The notes below the pieces were generated by a model. It was not told where the DNA came from and made no database searches. It saw only the letters and a list, made by a program, of their open reading frames with translations. A DNA stretch of 64,000 nucleotides. Source: Flavobacterium lacisediminis (GTDB lineage Bacteria > Bacteroidota > Bacteroidia > Flavobacteriales > Flavobacteriaceae). Position numbers and translations under genes: made by a program. The stretch is from NCBI RefSeq assembly GCF_025909975.1, contig NZ_JAPCIO010000007.1, positions 124,345-188,344 of the forward strand, read 5' to 3'. Every line of letters starts with the position of its first letter. The first letter of the stretch is position 1. This document shows positions 56,610 to 64,000 of this stretch, piece after piece.

Positions 56610-57329
56610 ATGGGAAGAGCATTTGAATTTAGAAAAGCCCGTAAAATGAAGCGTTGGTCAGCAATGGCTAAAACGTTTACACGTATAGGAAAAGATATTG
56701 TAATGGCCGTTAAAGAAGGCGGACCAAATCCTGAAACCAACTCACGTTTAAGAGCGGTTATTCAAAATGCGAAGGCTGCGAATATGCCTAAAGATAACGT
56801 AGAACGCGCTATTAAAAAAGCATCAGATAAAGACACAGCTAACTTTAAAGAAGTGTTGTTTGAAGGGTATGCACCTCACGGAATTGCGATTTTAATTGAA
56901 ACGGCTACGGATAACAACAACAGAACAGTTGCTAACATTAGAAGTTACTTCAACAAATGCAACGGAACGTTTGGAACACAAGGTTCGGTTGAATTTATGT
57001 TTGATCATACCTGTAATTTTAGAATTCCGGCAGAAGGACAAGATGTGGAAGAATTAGAATTAGAAATGATTGATTTTGGTGTAGAGGAAATCTTTGCTGA
57101 CGAAGACGGAATTTTAATGTACGCTCCTTTTGAAAGCTTTGGAACTATCCAAAAAGAATTGGAATCTCGTGGTTTAGAAATCTTATCTTCTGGATTTGAA
57201 AGAATACCACAAATAACAAAAGAATTAACACCAGACCAAGTAGCTGATGTTGAAAAACTATTAGAAAAAATTGAAGAAGACGATGACGTAATGAACGTTT
57301 ATCATACGATGCAAGAAAGCGCTGAGTAA
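56610..57329 (+). CDS. yebC: YebC/PmpR-family regulator
   Basis: A 239-residue YebC/PmpR protein with N-terminal MGRAFEFRKARKMKRWSAMAKTFTRIGKDI and GGPNPETNSRLRAVIQNAKAANMPKDNVERAIKKA, the family's helical domain. Members act as transcriptional regulators or, as now proposed for several, in translation of proline-rich or stalled messages. Monocistronic with its own promoter and terminator. Confidence 0.93.
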   Translation: MGRAFEFRKARKMKRWSAMAKTFTRIGKDIVMAVKEGGPNPETNSRLRAVIQNAKAANMPKDNVERAIKKASDKDTANFKEVLFEGYAPHGIAILIETATDNNNRTVANIRSYFNKCNGTFGTQGSVEFMFDHTCNFRIPAEGQDVEELELEMIDFGVEEIFADEDGILMYAPFESFGTIQKELESRGLEILSSGFERIPQITKELTPDQVADVEKLLEKIEEDDDVMNVYHTMQESAE

Positions 57330-57351
57330 TTCTTTTTCTAACTTATATACT

Positions 57352-57383
57352 AAATCCTCGCAAGAAATTGTGAGGATTTTTTT
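57352..57383 (+). terminator. yebC terminator
   Basis: AAATCCTCGCA and TGTGAGGATTT arms with T7 tract. Confidence 0.82.
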
Positions 57384-57460
57384 ATATATTAGCGAATATT
57401 ATACTTTAGATACATATTCTGAATGATAGAAAATGAATTAATCTTGTAAATATTTTGCAA

Positions 57461-57985
57461 ATGAAAAACTTATTTAATTATTTAAACAAACATGGCGTTT
57501 TTGTAATTCTACCTTTTTTCACATATTTGGTTTTCATCATATTCCAAAAAGAATCTAATGAATTTGAAAGATGTTTTTTTGGCTTTTTCTTTTTTTTCAC
57601 ACTTTTATTAAGCAACTTTTATTTTATTACTTTTCATACCGAAAAAATACATCAGCATTCAGAAAATAGTCAAGGAAGATTTAAATTCTTAGCTCATACT
57701 TTAGGAATTGTTTTCTTTTTATCTCTTACTTTTGCATCATATTATTGGTGTTTATATGATTACAATAATGAAAACTTTATAAATGTTAAAAATACAAATA
57801 GCTTCTTAGAGTTTTTATATTATAGTTTTGGCATTTTTATTATGAATAATTCAAGTGAGATACAAGCAAATAGCCTATATGCCAAACTATTCGTAGGAAC
57901 AGAAATGCTAACTGCATTTATTACTTTAATTTTAATTTTAGCAAATTTTAAAGATTTGAAAACTAAAAAAAGAAATATTAATTAA
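57461..57985 (+). CDS. membrane protein with degenerate two-helix ion-channel module
   Basis: A 174-residue protein with four predicted helices (about 12-26, 38-56, 78-98, 140-162). The last part (LEFLYYSFGIFIMNN, SSEIQANSLYAKLFVGTEML, then TLILILANF) follows the layout of bacterial K+ channel pore modules (Ion_trans_2), where YFSFTTxTTLGYGDI..S..AKLLV.. is usual. The selectivity filter GYGD is replaced by NNSSE, so K+ selectivity is not expected. ATG at 57461 is taken over a TTG two codons earlier. Classification is by pattern only. Confidence 0.6.
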   Translation: MKNLFNYLNKHGVFVILPFFTYLVFIIFQKESNEFERCFFGFFFFFTLLLSNFYFITFHTEKIHQHSENSQGRFKFLAHTLGIVFFLSLTFASYYWCLYDYNNENFINVKNTNSFLEFLYYSFGIFIMNNSSEIQANSLYAKLFVGTEMLTAFITLILILANFKDLKTKKRNIN

Positions 57986-58048
57986 TAAATTGTTTTATAA
58001 AATCCAATAGAGAGGAATTGCATTCCGTGCCTACAAAACATTAATATC

Positions 58049-58462
58049 ATGAAAAATACATTTTTTATAATAATTAATTGCCTTCTGGCCTCCTTTTTGT
58101 TTTGTCAAGAGGTTGAATCGGTGTATAAATTCAAGAAAGTAAAAAAACAAACTTATAAAAATTCAAAAACATCCTATTTTGAAAAGGAATTAGATAGTTT
58201 GGTACTTTATAAAAATGGTGGATTTTACAGACAAATTAGTTATGCACAATTTGATAATTTTGGATTTGAAGAGCAAAAAGGACAATGGAGAATTGAAAAT
58301 GGTATTTTATATTTGAATATTATCTCAAAAAAAGAAGATTTTGAAAAAGAAAACTGGATTAAATATACTGGTGAAATTAAATATTTAATGAAACGAAAAA
58401 AAGTAATTCCAATAGAAAGCTTTAATACATATGCAAAAAGAAATTTGAAGTTAGTTGAATAA
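58049..58462 (+). CDS. small secreted protein of unknown function
   Basis: A 137-residue protein with a signal peptide (MKNTFFIIINCLLASFLFC-Q) and a lipocalin-like run of short strands (DSLVLYKNGGFYRQISY, EEQKGQWRIENGILYLNII). No family recognised; the KGQWRIENGILYL segment resembles that of secreted beta-barrel proteins. Confidence 0.6.
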   Translation: MKNTFFIIINCLLASFLFCQEVESVYKFKKVKKQTYKNSKTSYFEKELDSLVLYKNGGFYRQISYAQFDNFGFEEQKGQWRIENGILYLNIISKKEDFEKENWIKYTGEIKYLMKRKKVIPIESFNTYAKRNLKLVE

Positions 58463-58552
58463 AAGTATTTACTAACCTTATAGCGCATTCTATTATAAAA
58501 AACAAAAAAAATTTAAAATTGCTTTTAAATAAAAACTAAACTATTCTTTCAT

Positions 58553-58930
58553 ATGAAAAAAATCATCTTTTTCTTTACGGCTTTAGGTATTATTGCATGT
58601 TCTTCAACAAAAACAAATTCATCTGAAACAACTTCTAACACGGAGTATGGATATAACCAAAAAAATCCAATAAAAGTCGGTGGTATTTCAGATGGTCCAA
58701 GAAATGAAATAAATTATTTAAGTTCATTAAGTGGCCCCAATGGAGAACGTATATGGTTTAATAGATCGGGAAGTTGTTGTCAATTTAACACAAAAAATAG
58801 TCCGTTTGGCGCTGGAATGCTTGATAAATACAAGGTTACATACGAAGGCAAAAAAGATACTGTAACTTTATATTTGAATATGTATGACAAAGCTACTTTG
58901 AGAGCTCCTGAAGGTTTTAAATTTAAATAG
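58553..58930 (+). CDS. lipoprotein of unknown function (Cys-Cys motif)
   Basis: A 125-residue lipoprotein (lipobox GIIAC, Cys16 followed by a Ser-rich linker). The domain begins NPIKVGGISDGPRNEINYL and contains RSGSCCQFNTKNSPFGAGMLDKYKVTYEG and LYLNMYDKATLRAPEGFKF. Homologues of this type are often labelled 2-dehydro-3-deoxyphosphooctonate aldolase in databases, but the size and the lack of the (beta/alpha)8 motifs rule that out. The Cys pair might form a disulfide. Confidence 0.65.
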   Translation: MKKIIFFFTALGIIACSSTKTNSSETTSNTEYGYNQKNPIKVGGISDGPRNEINYLSSLSGPNGERIWFNRSGSCCQFNTKNSPFGAGMLDKYKVTYEGKKDTVTLYLNMYDKATLRAPEGFKFK

Positions 58931-58974
58931 TTTACACAGAAACCTTCATTTGACACAAATTAAAAAACTAACCA

Positions 58975-59448
58975 ATGAAAACATTTAAAATCATCATCAT
59001 AAGCCTTGTGATAATTTCAGTTTTTGCGTTAGCTTTTTATAAAGAAGATACCGTTAATATTGAAGGAACATGGATTCCTGAAAAAATTATTTTAAACGAT
59101 GAAATACTTTTTCCAACTAAAATTGACAGTCTTTTAAGAGGTAGTACTACAAGTGATATTATTATTAGTGAATGGACCGATTCTCTTTATATTTTAAGTG
59201 GTAAAGAAAAAATAGCATCCCGTTTTAAAATTAAAAAAAATAAAAATGGCAACCATTTAATTCATCTAACTTCCAAAGAAAAAGCACTAAACGGAATTTT
59301 CAATCTCAAAGTAGACACTTTGTTTCACGATTCTGTTACTTATGAAATAAAGGTTGAGATTCAATCTAATTCTAATTTATTAAAATTCAAAAAAATCCTT
59401 CATATTAAACCTTGGAAACCAGAATATCCAAGAAAAGGAGCAGTTTAA
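58975..59448 (+). CDS. membrane-anchored or secreted protein of unknown function
   Basis: A 157-residue protein with an N-terminal hydrophobic segment (residues 4-22) and a body that begins NIEGTWIPEKIIL, a motif of lipocalin-like secreted domains. Lys-rich elsewhere. No family assigned. Confidence 0.55.
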   Translation: MKTFKIIIISLVIISVFALAFYKEDTVNIEGTWIPEKIILNDEILFPTKIDSLLRGSTTSDIIISEWTDSLYILSGKEKIASRFKIKKNKNGNHLIHLTSKEKALNGIFNLKVDTLFHDSVTYEIKVEIQSNSNLLKFKKILHIKPWKPEYPRKGAV

Positions 59449-59510
59449 TATATCATTTCGTAGTAAATCAAAACTAAATACTTTTTTTCATAAATTAGTA
59501 ATAAAAAAAT

Positions 59511-59960
59511 ATGGCAGATAATTTTGTATCGTTACATCGCGTAGTAACGGCTCCACCTGAAAAGGTGTTTCGTGCATTTACTGAAGCAAATGCAATGGCT
59601 TCGTGGATTCCACCATATGGTTTCTTGTGTGAAGTTCACAGTATGGAGGTAAAAATTGGAGGTAGTTTTAAAATGTCGTTCATCAATTTCACAACAGGTA
59701 ACGGACATTCTTTTGGTGGAACTTATCTCGATGTCAAACCAAACGAATTTTTAAAATACACCGACACTTTTGATGACCCCAACTTACCAGGTGAAATGAC
59801 AACTTCGGTTTGGTTAAAAGAAGTTTCGTGTGGTACAGAAATCAAAATACTGCAGGAAAACATTCCAGCAATGATTCCTACTGAGATGTGTTACTTGGGT
59901 TGGCAAGAATCGTTAGAAAAACTAAAAAGGTTAGTAGAACCTAATATTCCAGATAATTAA
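59511..59960 (+). CDS. SRPBCC (AHSA1-like) domain protein
   Basis: A 149-residue START/SRPBCC-fold protein. VSLHRVVTAPPEKVFRAFTEANAMASWIPPYGF is the N-terminal signature of the activator-of-Hsp90-ATPase-1-like family, followed by GGSFKMSFINFTTGNGHSFGGTYLDVKPNE and GWQESLEKLKRLVE. Likely binds a small hydrophobic ligand; partner unknown. Confidence 0.85.
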   Translation: MADNFVSLHRVVTAPPEKVFRAFTEANAMASWIPPYGFLCEVHSMEVKIGGSFKMSFINFTTGNGHSFGGTYLDVKPNEFLKYTDTFDDPNLPGEMTTSVWLKEVSCGTEIKILQENIPAMIPTEMCYLGWQESLEKLKRLVEPNIPDN

Positions 59961-59964
59961 AAAT

Positions 59965-59996
59965 AAAAATCCCAATCTTACAATTGGGATTTTTTT
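59965..59996. terminator. terminator after the SRPBCC gene
   Basis: AAATCCCAAT-CTTACA-ATTGGGATTT hairpin with T7 and an A run, between convergent genes. Confidence 0.88.
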
Positions 59997-60012
59997 ATAT
60001 CTAATACAAAAA

Positions 60013-60600
60013 TCACTGAACTGATTTCAATTCAAACCCTATTTTTAAAAGTAAAAAAGGAATAATTGAAATTACATTAGAATAATCAAGCATGAATTGG
60101 AATTTTTGAGTGGATAAAAACCAAATCAATAGCCCTAAAACTATTGAAATATGCAGGATTATGATTCCATTTGAAGCTACACTTTTTGCTAGTATTTTAT
60201 CTGTTTTACTTTGATACAAATAAATTTCTCTCGCAATAATGGTTAGTAAACTAAAGTTAAAAATCTGATTTTTAAAGAGTAAAACAGAATAATTCAATCC
60301 TATCAAATCCATTTGCTTCCAATCGATTATGATACCAAATAAAACAACGATGAATATAAAATAAACACCTAACAAGAAGAATCGCTCTTTATTCTGCTGC
60401 TGAAATTGAATTGGATTTTCAATATTTTCTTTCTTAAAACGATACGCTACTCTATCAAAAATTGTTCGTACGAATTCATCAAACCAAAACAAATAGATGA
60501 TATAAAAAACCGTAGTTTCTTTATTAATTATCTCAACAATTGTAAATGCGGTTATTAATGCAAGCGAAATGCACTTTACTGCTATATTGGTTAGCTTCAC
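60013..60600 (-). CDS. membrane protein of unknown function
   Basis: A 195-residue protein with about five or six hydrophobic helices. It has a characteristic YLFWFDEFVRTIFDRVAYRFKKE segment after helix 2. No family is recognised with confidence. Convergent with the SRPBCC gene. Confidence 0.6.
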   Translation of the reverse strand: MKLTNIAVKCISLALITAFTIVEIINKETTVFYIIYLFWFDEFVRTIFDRVAYRFKKENIENPIQFQQQNKERFFLLGVYFIFIVVLFGIIIDWKQMDLIGLNYSVLLFKNQIFNFSLLTIIAREIYLYQSKTDKILAKSVASNGIIILHISIVLGLLIWFLSTQKFQFMLDYSNVISIIPFLLLKIGFELKSVQ

Positions 60601-60686
60601 GTTATACTATTTTAAAATGTAACATCGATGCAATATAAAATTACAATTTATTTTTTAATTAATGTAGACTTTAAAAAGCGTGAAAC

Positions 60687-60720
60687 AAAAAAATCCTGAG
60701 CTTTCACTCAGGATTTCTTC
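60687..60720 (-). terminator. terminator of the cysteine-synthase-family gene
   Basis: AAATCCTGAG-CTTTCA-CTCAGGATTT hairpin with an A run at the low-coordinate side, which is a T-tract on the minus strand. Confidence 0.82.
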
Positions 60721-60736
60721 TATATCTAAAATCAAA

Positions 60737-61777
60737 TTACTTGATAATTTCAATTTTTAAAGCTTCTTCTTGGTTAACCGAATCAAAGAAACCTTGTTCA
60801 TTCATCCAATCATCGCTAAATACTTTACTCATGTAACGTGAACCATGATCAGGGAAAATGATAACTACTTTACTGTTTTCATCAAATTCTCCTTCTTCAG
60901 CATATTGTTTCACTGCTTGAAAAGCTGCTCCAGAAGTATATCCTACGAATAAACCTTCTTTCTTAGCTAATTCTCTTGTAGTGTGTGCACTTTCTTCATC
61001 TGAAACTTTGATAAATTTATCAATGATATCAAAATCGGTAGCTGTTGGAATTAAGTTTTTACCTAAACCTTCAATACGGTATGGATAAATTTCAGCGTTA
61101 TCAAATTCTTTTGTTTCGTGGTATTTTTTCAAAACCGAACCAAAAGCATCTACTCCTAAAACTTTAATGTTTGGATTTTGCTCTTTTAAGAAACGTGCTG
61201 TTCCAGAAATAGTTCCTCCAGTTCCACTACACGCTACTAAGTGTGTAATTTGACCGCCAGTTTGTTCCCAAATTTCTGGTCCTGTAGATTTATAATGTGC
61301 ATCAACATTTAACTCATTGAAATATTGGTTAATATAAACCGAACCTTTAGTTTCCTCGTGTAATCTTTTTGCAACATTGTAGTAAGAACGCTCATCATCA
61401 GCAGAAACGTGCGCAGGGCAAACGTAAACCTTTGCTCCCATCGAACGCAACATATCAATTTTATCTTTCGATGATTTTGAACTTACTGCTAAAATACAAT
61501 CATATCCTTTGATGATACTTACCATTGCCAAACTAAATCCAGTGTTTCCTGATGTAGTTTCAACAATTGTATCACCTGGTTTTAGGATACCTCTTTTTTC
61601 TGCTTCTTCAATAATATATAATGCGATACGATCTTTGGTAGAATGTCCTGGATTAAAGGCTTCAACTTTTGCATAGAAATTACCCGTTAAATCAGCTGAA
61701 ATTTTACTCAGTTTGATTAATGGTGTATTCCCTATTAAATCTAATACACTATTATAGGCTTTTATTTCTTCTTTCAT
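60737..61777 (-). CDS. PLP-dependent cysteine-synthase-family enzyme (CBS-like without CBS domains)
   Basis: A 346-residue fold-type II PLP enzyme. The internal aldimine Lys48 is in [16 protein letters not shown] binds the substrate, and GTGGTISG the PLP phosphate. The closing SFDF-like [11 protein letters not shown] resembles cystathionine beta-synthase rather than CysK. It has no C-terminal CBS pair, so allosteric control by AdoMet is not expected. It probably makes cystathionine or cysteine from serine-type substrates. Confidence 0.85.
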   Translation of the reverse strand: MKEEIKAYNSVLDLIGNTPLIKLSKISADLTGNFYAKVEAFNPGHSTKDRIALYIIEEAEKRGILKPGDTIVETTSGNTGFSLAMVSIIKGYDCILAVSSKSSKDKIDMLRSMGAKVYVCPAHVSADDERSYYNVAKRLHEETKGSVYINQYFNELNVDAHYKSTGPEIWEQTGGQITHLVACSGTGGTISGTARFLKEQNPNIKVLGVDAFGSVLKKYHETKEFDNAEIYPYRIEGLGKNLIPTATDFDIIDKFIKVSDEESAHTTRELAKKEGLFVGYTSGAAFQAVKQYAEEGEFDENSKVVIIFPDHGSRYMSKVFSDDWMNEQGFFDSVNQEEALKIEIIK

Positions 61778-61914
61778 ATGAAGATACTGTTTGTTTTAAT
61801 GTTTCCAAAATACTATGCATTACTAGCATTTATTGTATTTTATACTTGATTTTTTGTTTTTTAGGCGCTTTTTGACACCTCCAAAACCTTGCAAATTTAA
61901 CAAAAATTTTTGAA

Positions 61915-63975
61915 CTACTTCTTAATTTTTTCTAAATCTAATAAAAATGCAAATTCTTTAGCTAATTCTTTAAGTGCTTCAAATCGTCCTGAAGCTCCTC
62001 CATGTCCTGCATCCATGTTAGTATCTAAGAATAATTGTTTGTCATTAGTTTTCATAACACGCAATTTTGCCACCCATTTTGCAGGTTCAAAATATTGTAC
62101 TTGCGAATCGTGAAGCCCTGTAGATACATACATATTCGGATAATCTTGCTTTTTAACTTGGTCATATGGTGAATACGAAAGCATGTAATCATAATATACT
62201 TTTTCATTCGGATTTCCCCATTCATCATATTCTCCAGTTGTCAACGGAATTGTATCATCTAACATAGTGGTAACCACATCTACAAAAGGAACTTGTGCAA
62301 TTACTCCGTTGTATAATTCTGGTGCCATATTAACAATTGCTCCCATTAGCAAACCACCAGCCGATCCACCTTCAGCATACAAATGTGCTGCCGAAGTGTA
62401 TTTTTCTGCAATCACAAATTTTGAACAGTCAATAAAATCGGTGAAAGTGTTAATTTTCTTTAAAAGTTTTCCGTTCTCATACCACTCTCTTCCTAAGTCT
62501 TCGCCTCCTCTAATATGTGCAATTGCATAGATAAATCCTCTATCCAATAAACTCAAACGAGTTGATGAAAAATACGGATCCATCGTAGCTCCATACGAAC
62601 CGTAAGCATATAATAACAATGGATTTTTACCGTCTTTTTTAATCCCTTTTCTGTAAACAATTGAAATTGGCACTTTAGTTCCGTCAGTTGCTGTTGCCCA
62701 AATTCTTTCTTCGATGTAATTATTCTTATCAAATTTTCCACCCAATACTTCTTGTTCTTTCAATACTTTTTTCTCCTGCGTTCTCATGTTAAAATCAATC
62801 ACAGAAGATGGTGTTGCCATTGATTGGTATCCATAACGAAGAATTTCGGTGTCAAAGTCTACATTAGTTGTAGTGTAAGCCGTATAGGTTTCAATAGCAA
62901 AAGGTAAATAATATTCTCCTTTTCCATTCCAAGGCATAATTCTAATTTTATTCAATCCATTAGAACGCTCTTCAACCACTAAATAATCTTTAAAAATTTC
63001 GATTCCTTCTAATAAAACATCTTTTCTGTGTCCAATTAAATCATTCCAATTTTCAGCCGCTGTAGCTGTTTCTGGAGTTTTCATTAATTTGAAGTTCGTT
63101 GCTTTATCTTTATTGGTTACGATGTAAAAACTATCACCATAATGCGAAATCGAATATTCTAATCCACGTGTTCTTTTTTGGAAAACTCTAAATTCTCCAT
63201 TAGGATTTTTAGATTCCAAAATTTGATATTCAGAAGTCAATGTACTTGATGAACCAATCACCAAATATTTTTTAGATTTTTCTTTGTAAACAAACGTGTT
63301 GAACGTATCGTCTTTTTCGTGAAAAACCAAAATATCAGCAGAAGATTCTGTTCCTAATGAATGCTTGTAAATTTTATCGGAACGTAAAGTTTGTTGATCA
63401 TTTCTTGTGTAGAATAATGTTTTATTATCGCCAGCCCAAGTAGAACCTCCCGAAGTGTTTTCTATTTTTACCGGAAGGATTTCACCTGTTTCTAAGTTTT
63501 TAATTTGAATCGTATATTGTCTTCTTGAAACTAAATCTACTCCAAACGCCACCCATTTATTATCCTCACTTACATTTAATCCAGATAAGTTGAAATAAGC
63601 GTGTCCTTTAGCCATTTCATTACAATCAAACATGATTTCTTCTTTGGCATCTAAACTTCCTTTTTTACGAGAATAAATTGGGTAATCTTTTCCTTTTTCG
63701 AAACGAGTAATATAGTAATAACCATTGTATAAATAGGGAACCGAACTATCATCTTCTTTAATTCTTCCTTTCATTTCCAAAAACAATTCGTCTTGAAATT
63801 GTTTGGTATGAGCAGTCGATTTTTGGTAATATTCGTTTTCTTTATTCAGATAATCAATAACTTCTGGGTTTTCTCTTTCGTTTAACCAATAATAGTTATC
63901 AATTCTTTTATCACCGTGCTTTTCTAATGTTTTTGGAACAATTTTAGCAACTGGCGGCTGTAATTTATCAGACAT
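61915..63975 (-). CDS. S9 family peptidase, oligopeptidase B-like
   Basis: A 686-residue serine peptidase: an N-terminal beta-propeller (about 80-410) then an alpha/beta hydrolase domain. Motifs include the N-terminal ERENPEVIDYLNKENEYY, the nucleophile in AEGGSAGGLLMGA, and the catalytic His in DTNMDAGHGGASGRF. Oligopeptidase B cuts short peptides after basic residues. No signal peptide is visible, so cytosolic. Its start lies 25 nt from the window end. Confidence 0.93.
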   Translation of the reverse strand: MSDKLQPPVAKIVPKTLEKHGDKRIDNYYWLNERENPEVIDYLNKENEYYQKSTAHTKQFQDELFLEMKGRIKEDDSSVPYLYNGYYYITRFEKGKDYPIYSRKKGSLDAKEEIMFDCNEMAKGHAYFNLSGLNVSEDNKWVAFGVDLVSRRQYTIQIKNLETGEILPVKIENTSGGSTWAGDNKTLFYTRNDQQTLRSDKIYKHSLGTESSADILVFHEKDDTFNTFVYKEKSKKYLVIGSSSTLTSEYQILESKNPNGEFRVFQKRTRGLEYSISHYGDSFYIVTNKDKATNFKLMKTPETATAAENWNDLIGHRKDVLLEGIEIFKDYLVVEERSNGLNKIRIMPWNGKGEYYLPFAIETYTAYTTTNVDFDTEILRYGYQSMATPSSVIDFNMRTQEKKVLKEQEVLGGKFDKNNYIEERIWATATDGTKVPISIVYRKGIKKDGKNPLLLYAYGSYGATMDPYFSSTRLSLLDRGFIYAIAHIRGGEDLGREWYENGKLLKKINTFTDFIDCSKFVIAEKYTSAAHLYAEGGSAGGLLMGAIVNMAPELYNGVIAQVPFVDVVTTMLDDTIPLTTGEYDEWGNPNEKVYYDYMLSYSPYDQVKKQDYPNMYVSTGLHDSQVQYFEPAKWVAKLRVMKTNDKQLFLDTNMDAGHGGASGRFEALKELAKEFAFLLDLEKIKK

Positions 63976-64000
63976 TTTTTTTGTTTTATTTTGACTGTGA

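Noticed and set aside
58553..58930. Aldolase function for the Cys-Cys lipoprotein
   Set aside because: Too short, exported, and lacks KdsA motifs.

Overview
The window is AT-rich, densely coded DNA from a Bacteroidota bacterium of the Flavobacteriaceae, most likely Flavobacterium or a close relative. The evidence is a fused lpxC-fabZ gene, a PorX-type (response regulator plus PglZ) regulator of type IX secretion, a GldL-like mini-protein, TamB- and ClpC-type proteins of flavobacterial form, and promoters of the Bacteroidota type (TTG/TTTG, 17-23 nt, TAnnTTTG). Nearly everything is chromosomal core. I see no transposase, phage gene, integrase or CRISPR array.

Layout. Positions 1-9101 (all minus strand) hold a metal-response region: thioredoxin, ApbE flavin transferase, DUF4266 lipoprotein, DUF3570 beta-barrel-like protein, response regulator, CDF cation exporter and sensor kinase, then a small secreted protein and the start of a CusA/CzcA efflux pump that runs off the left edge. 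Both transcription units have a TACATTTG -7 box, no -33 box, and upstream hexamers of the form CTTAAN repeated every 11 bp. This looks like a shared response-regulator operator and is the most interesting feature here. Positions 9181-14294 hold a VWA membrane protein, fabG, a di-haem cytochrome c peroxidase and sucD. Positions 14379-20959 form a minus-strand lipid A block (HD phosphohydrolase, lpxD, lpxC-fabZ, lpxA, efp, a second LpxD-like acyltransferase, an NTF2-like protein). Divergent from it are porX, tsaE, alanine dehydrogenase, a DUF4258 protein, tRNA-Val and an SDR.

Positions 25919-29331 are a small carbon-metabolism group (pfkA-gap, an N-acetylglucosamine-kinase-like protein, methylglyoxal synthase). 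A 1.48-kilo-residue TamB gene then runs divergently from tsaD-rsmE-DUF4159. After a secreted M43 metalloprotease come an AI-2E family membrane protein, a THUMP-like methyltransferase and three small secreted proteins, one resembling NTF2-fold immunity proteins. A tRNA-Arg/Pro/Ser operon follows, then thiolase, an NlpC/P60 hydrolase, a TPR protein with gyrA, and clpC. Next is a RimK-type ligase fused to a retropepsin-like domain, followed by three small membrane proteins, then hutH, gcvT and yebC.

Positions 57461-60600 are a looser accessory stretch of small membrane or secreted proteins of unknown role, including a channel-like protein without a recognisable K+ filter. The window ends with a PLP-dependent cysteine-synthase-family enzyme and an oligopeptidase-B-like S9 peptidase. 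No stretch above 300 bases lacks a gene; the longest gaps (36436-36672, 42254-42522, 48300-48553) are described as features.
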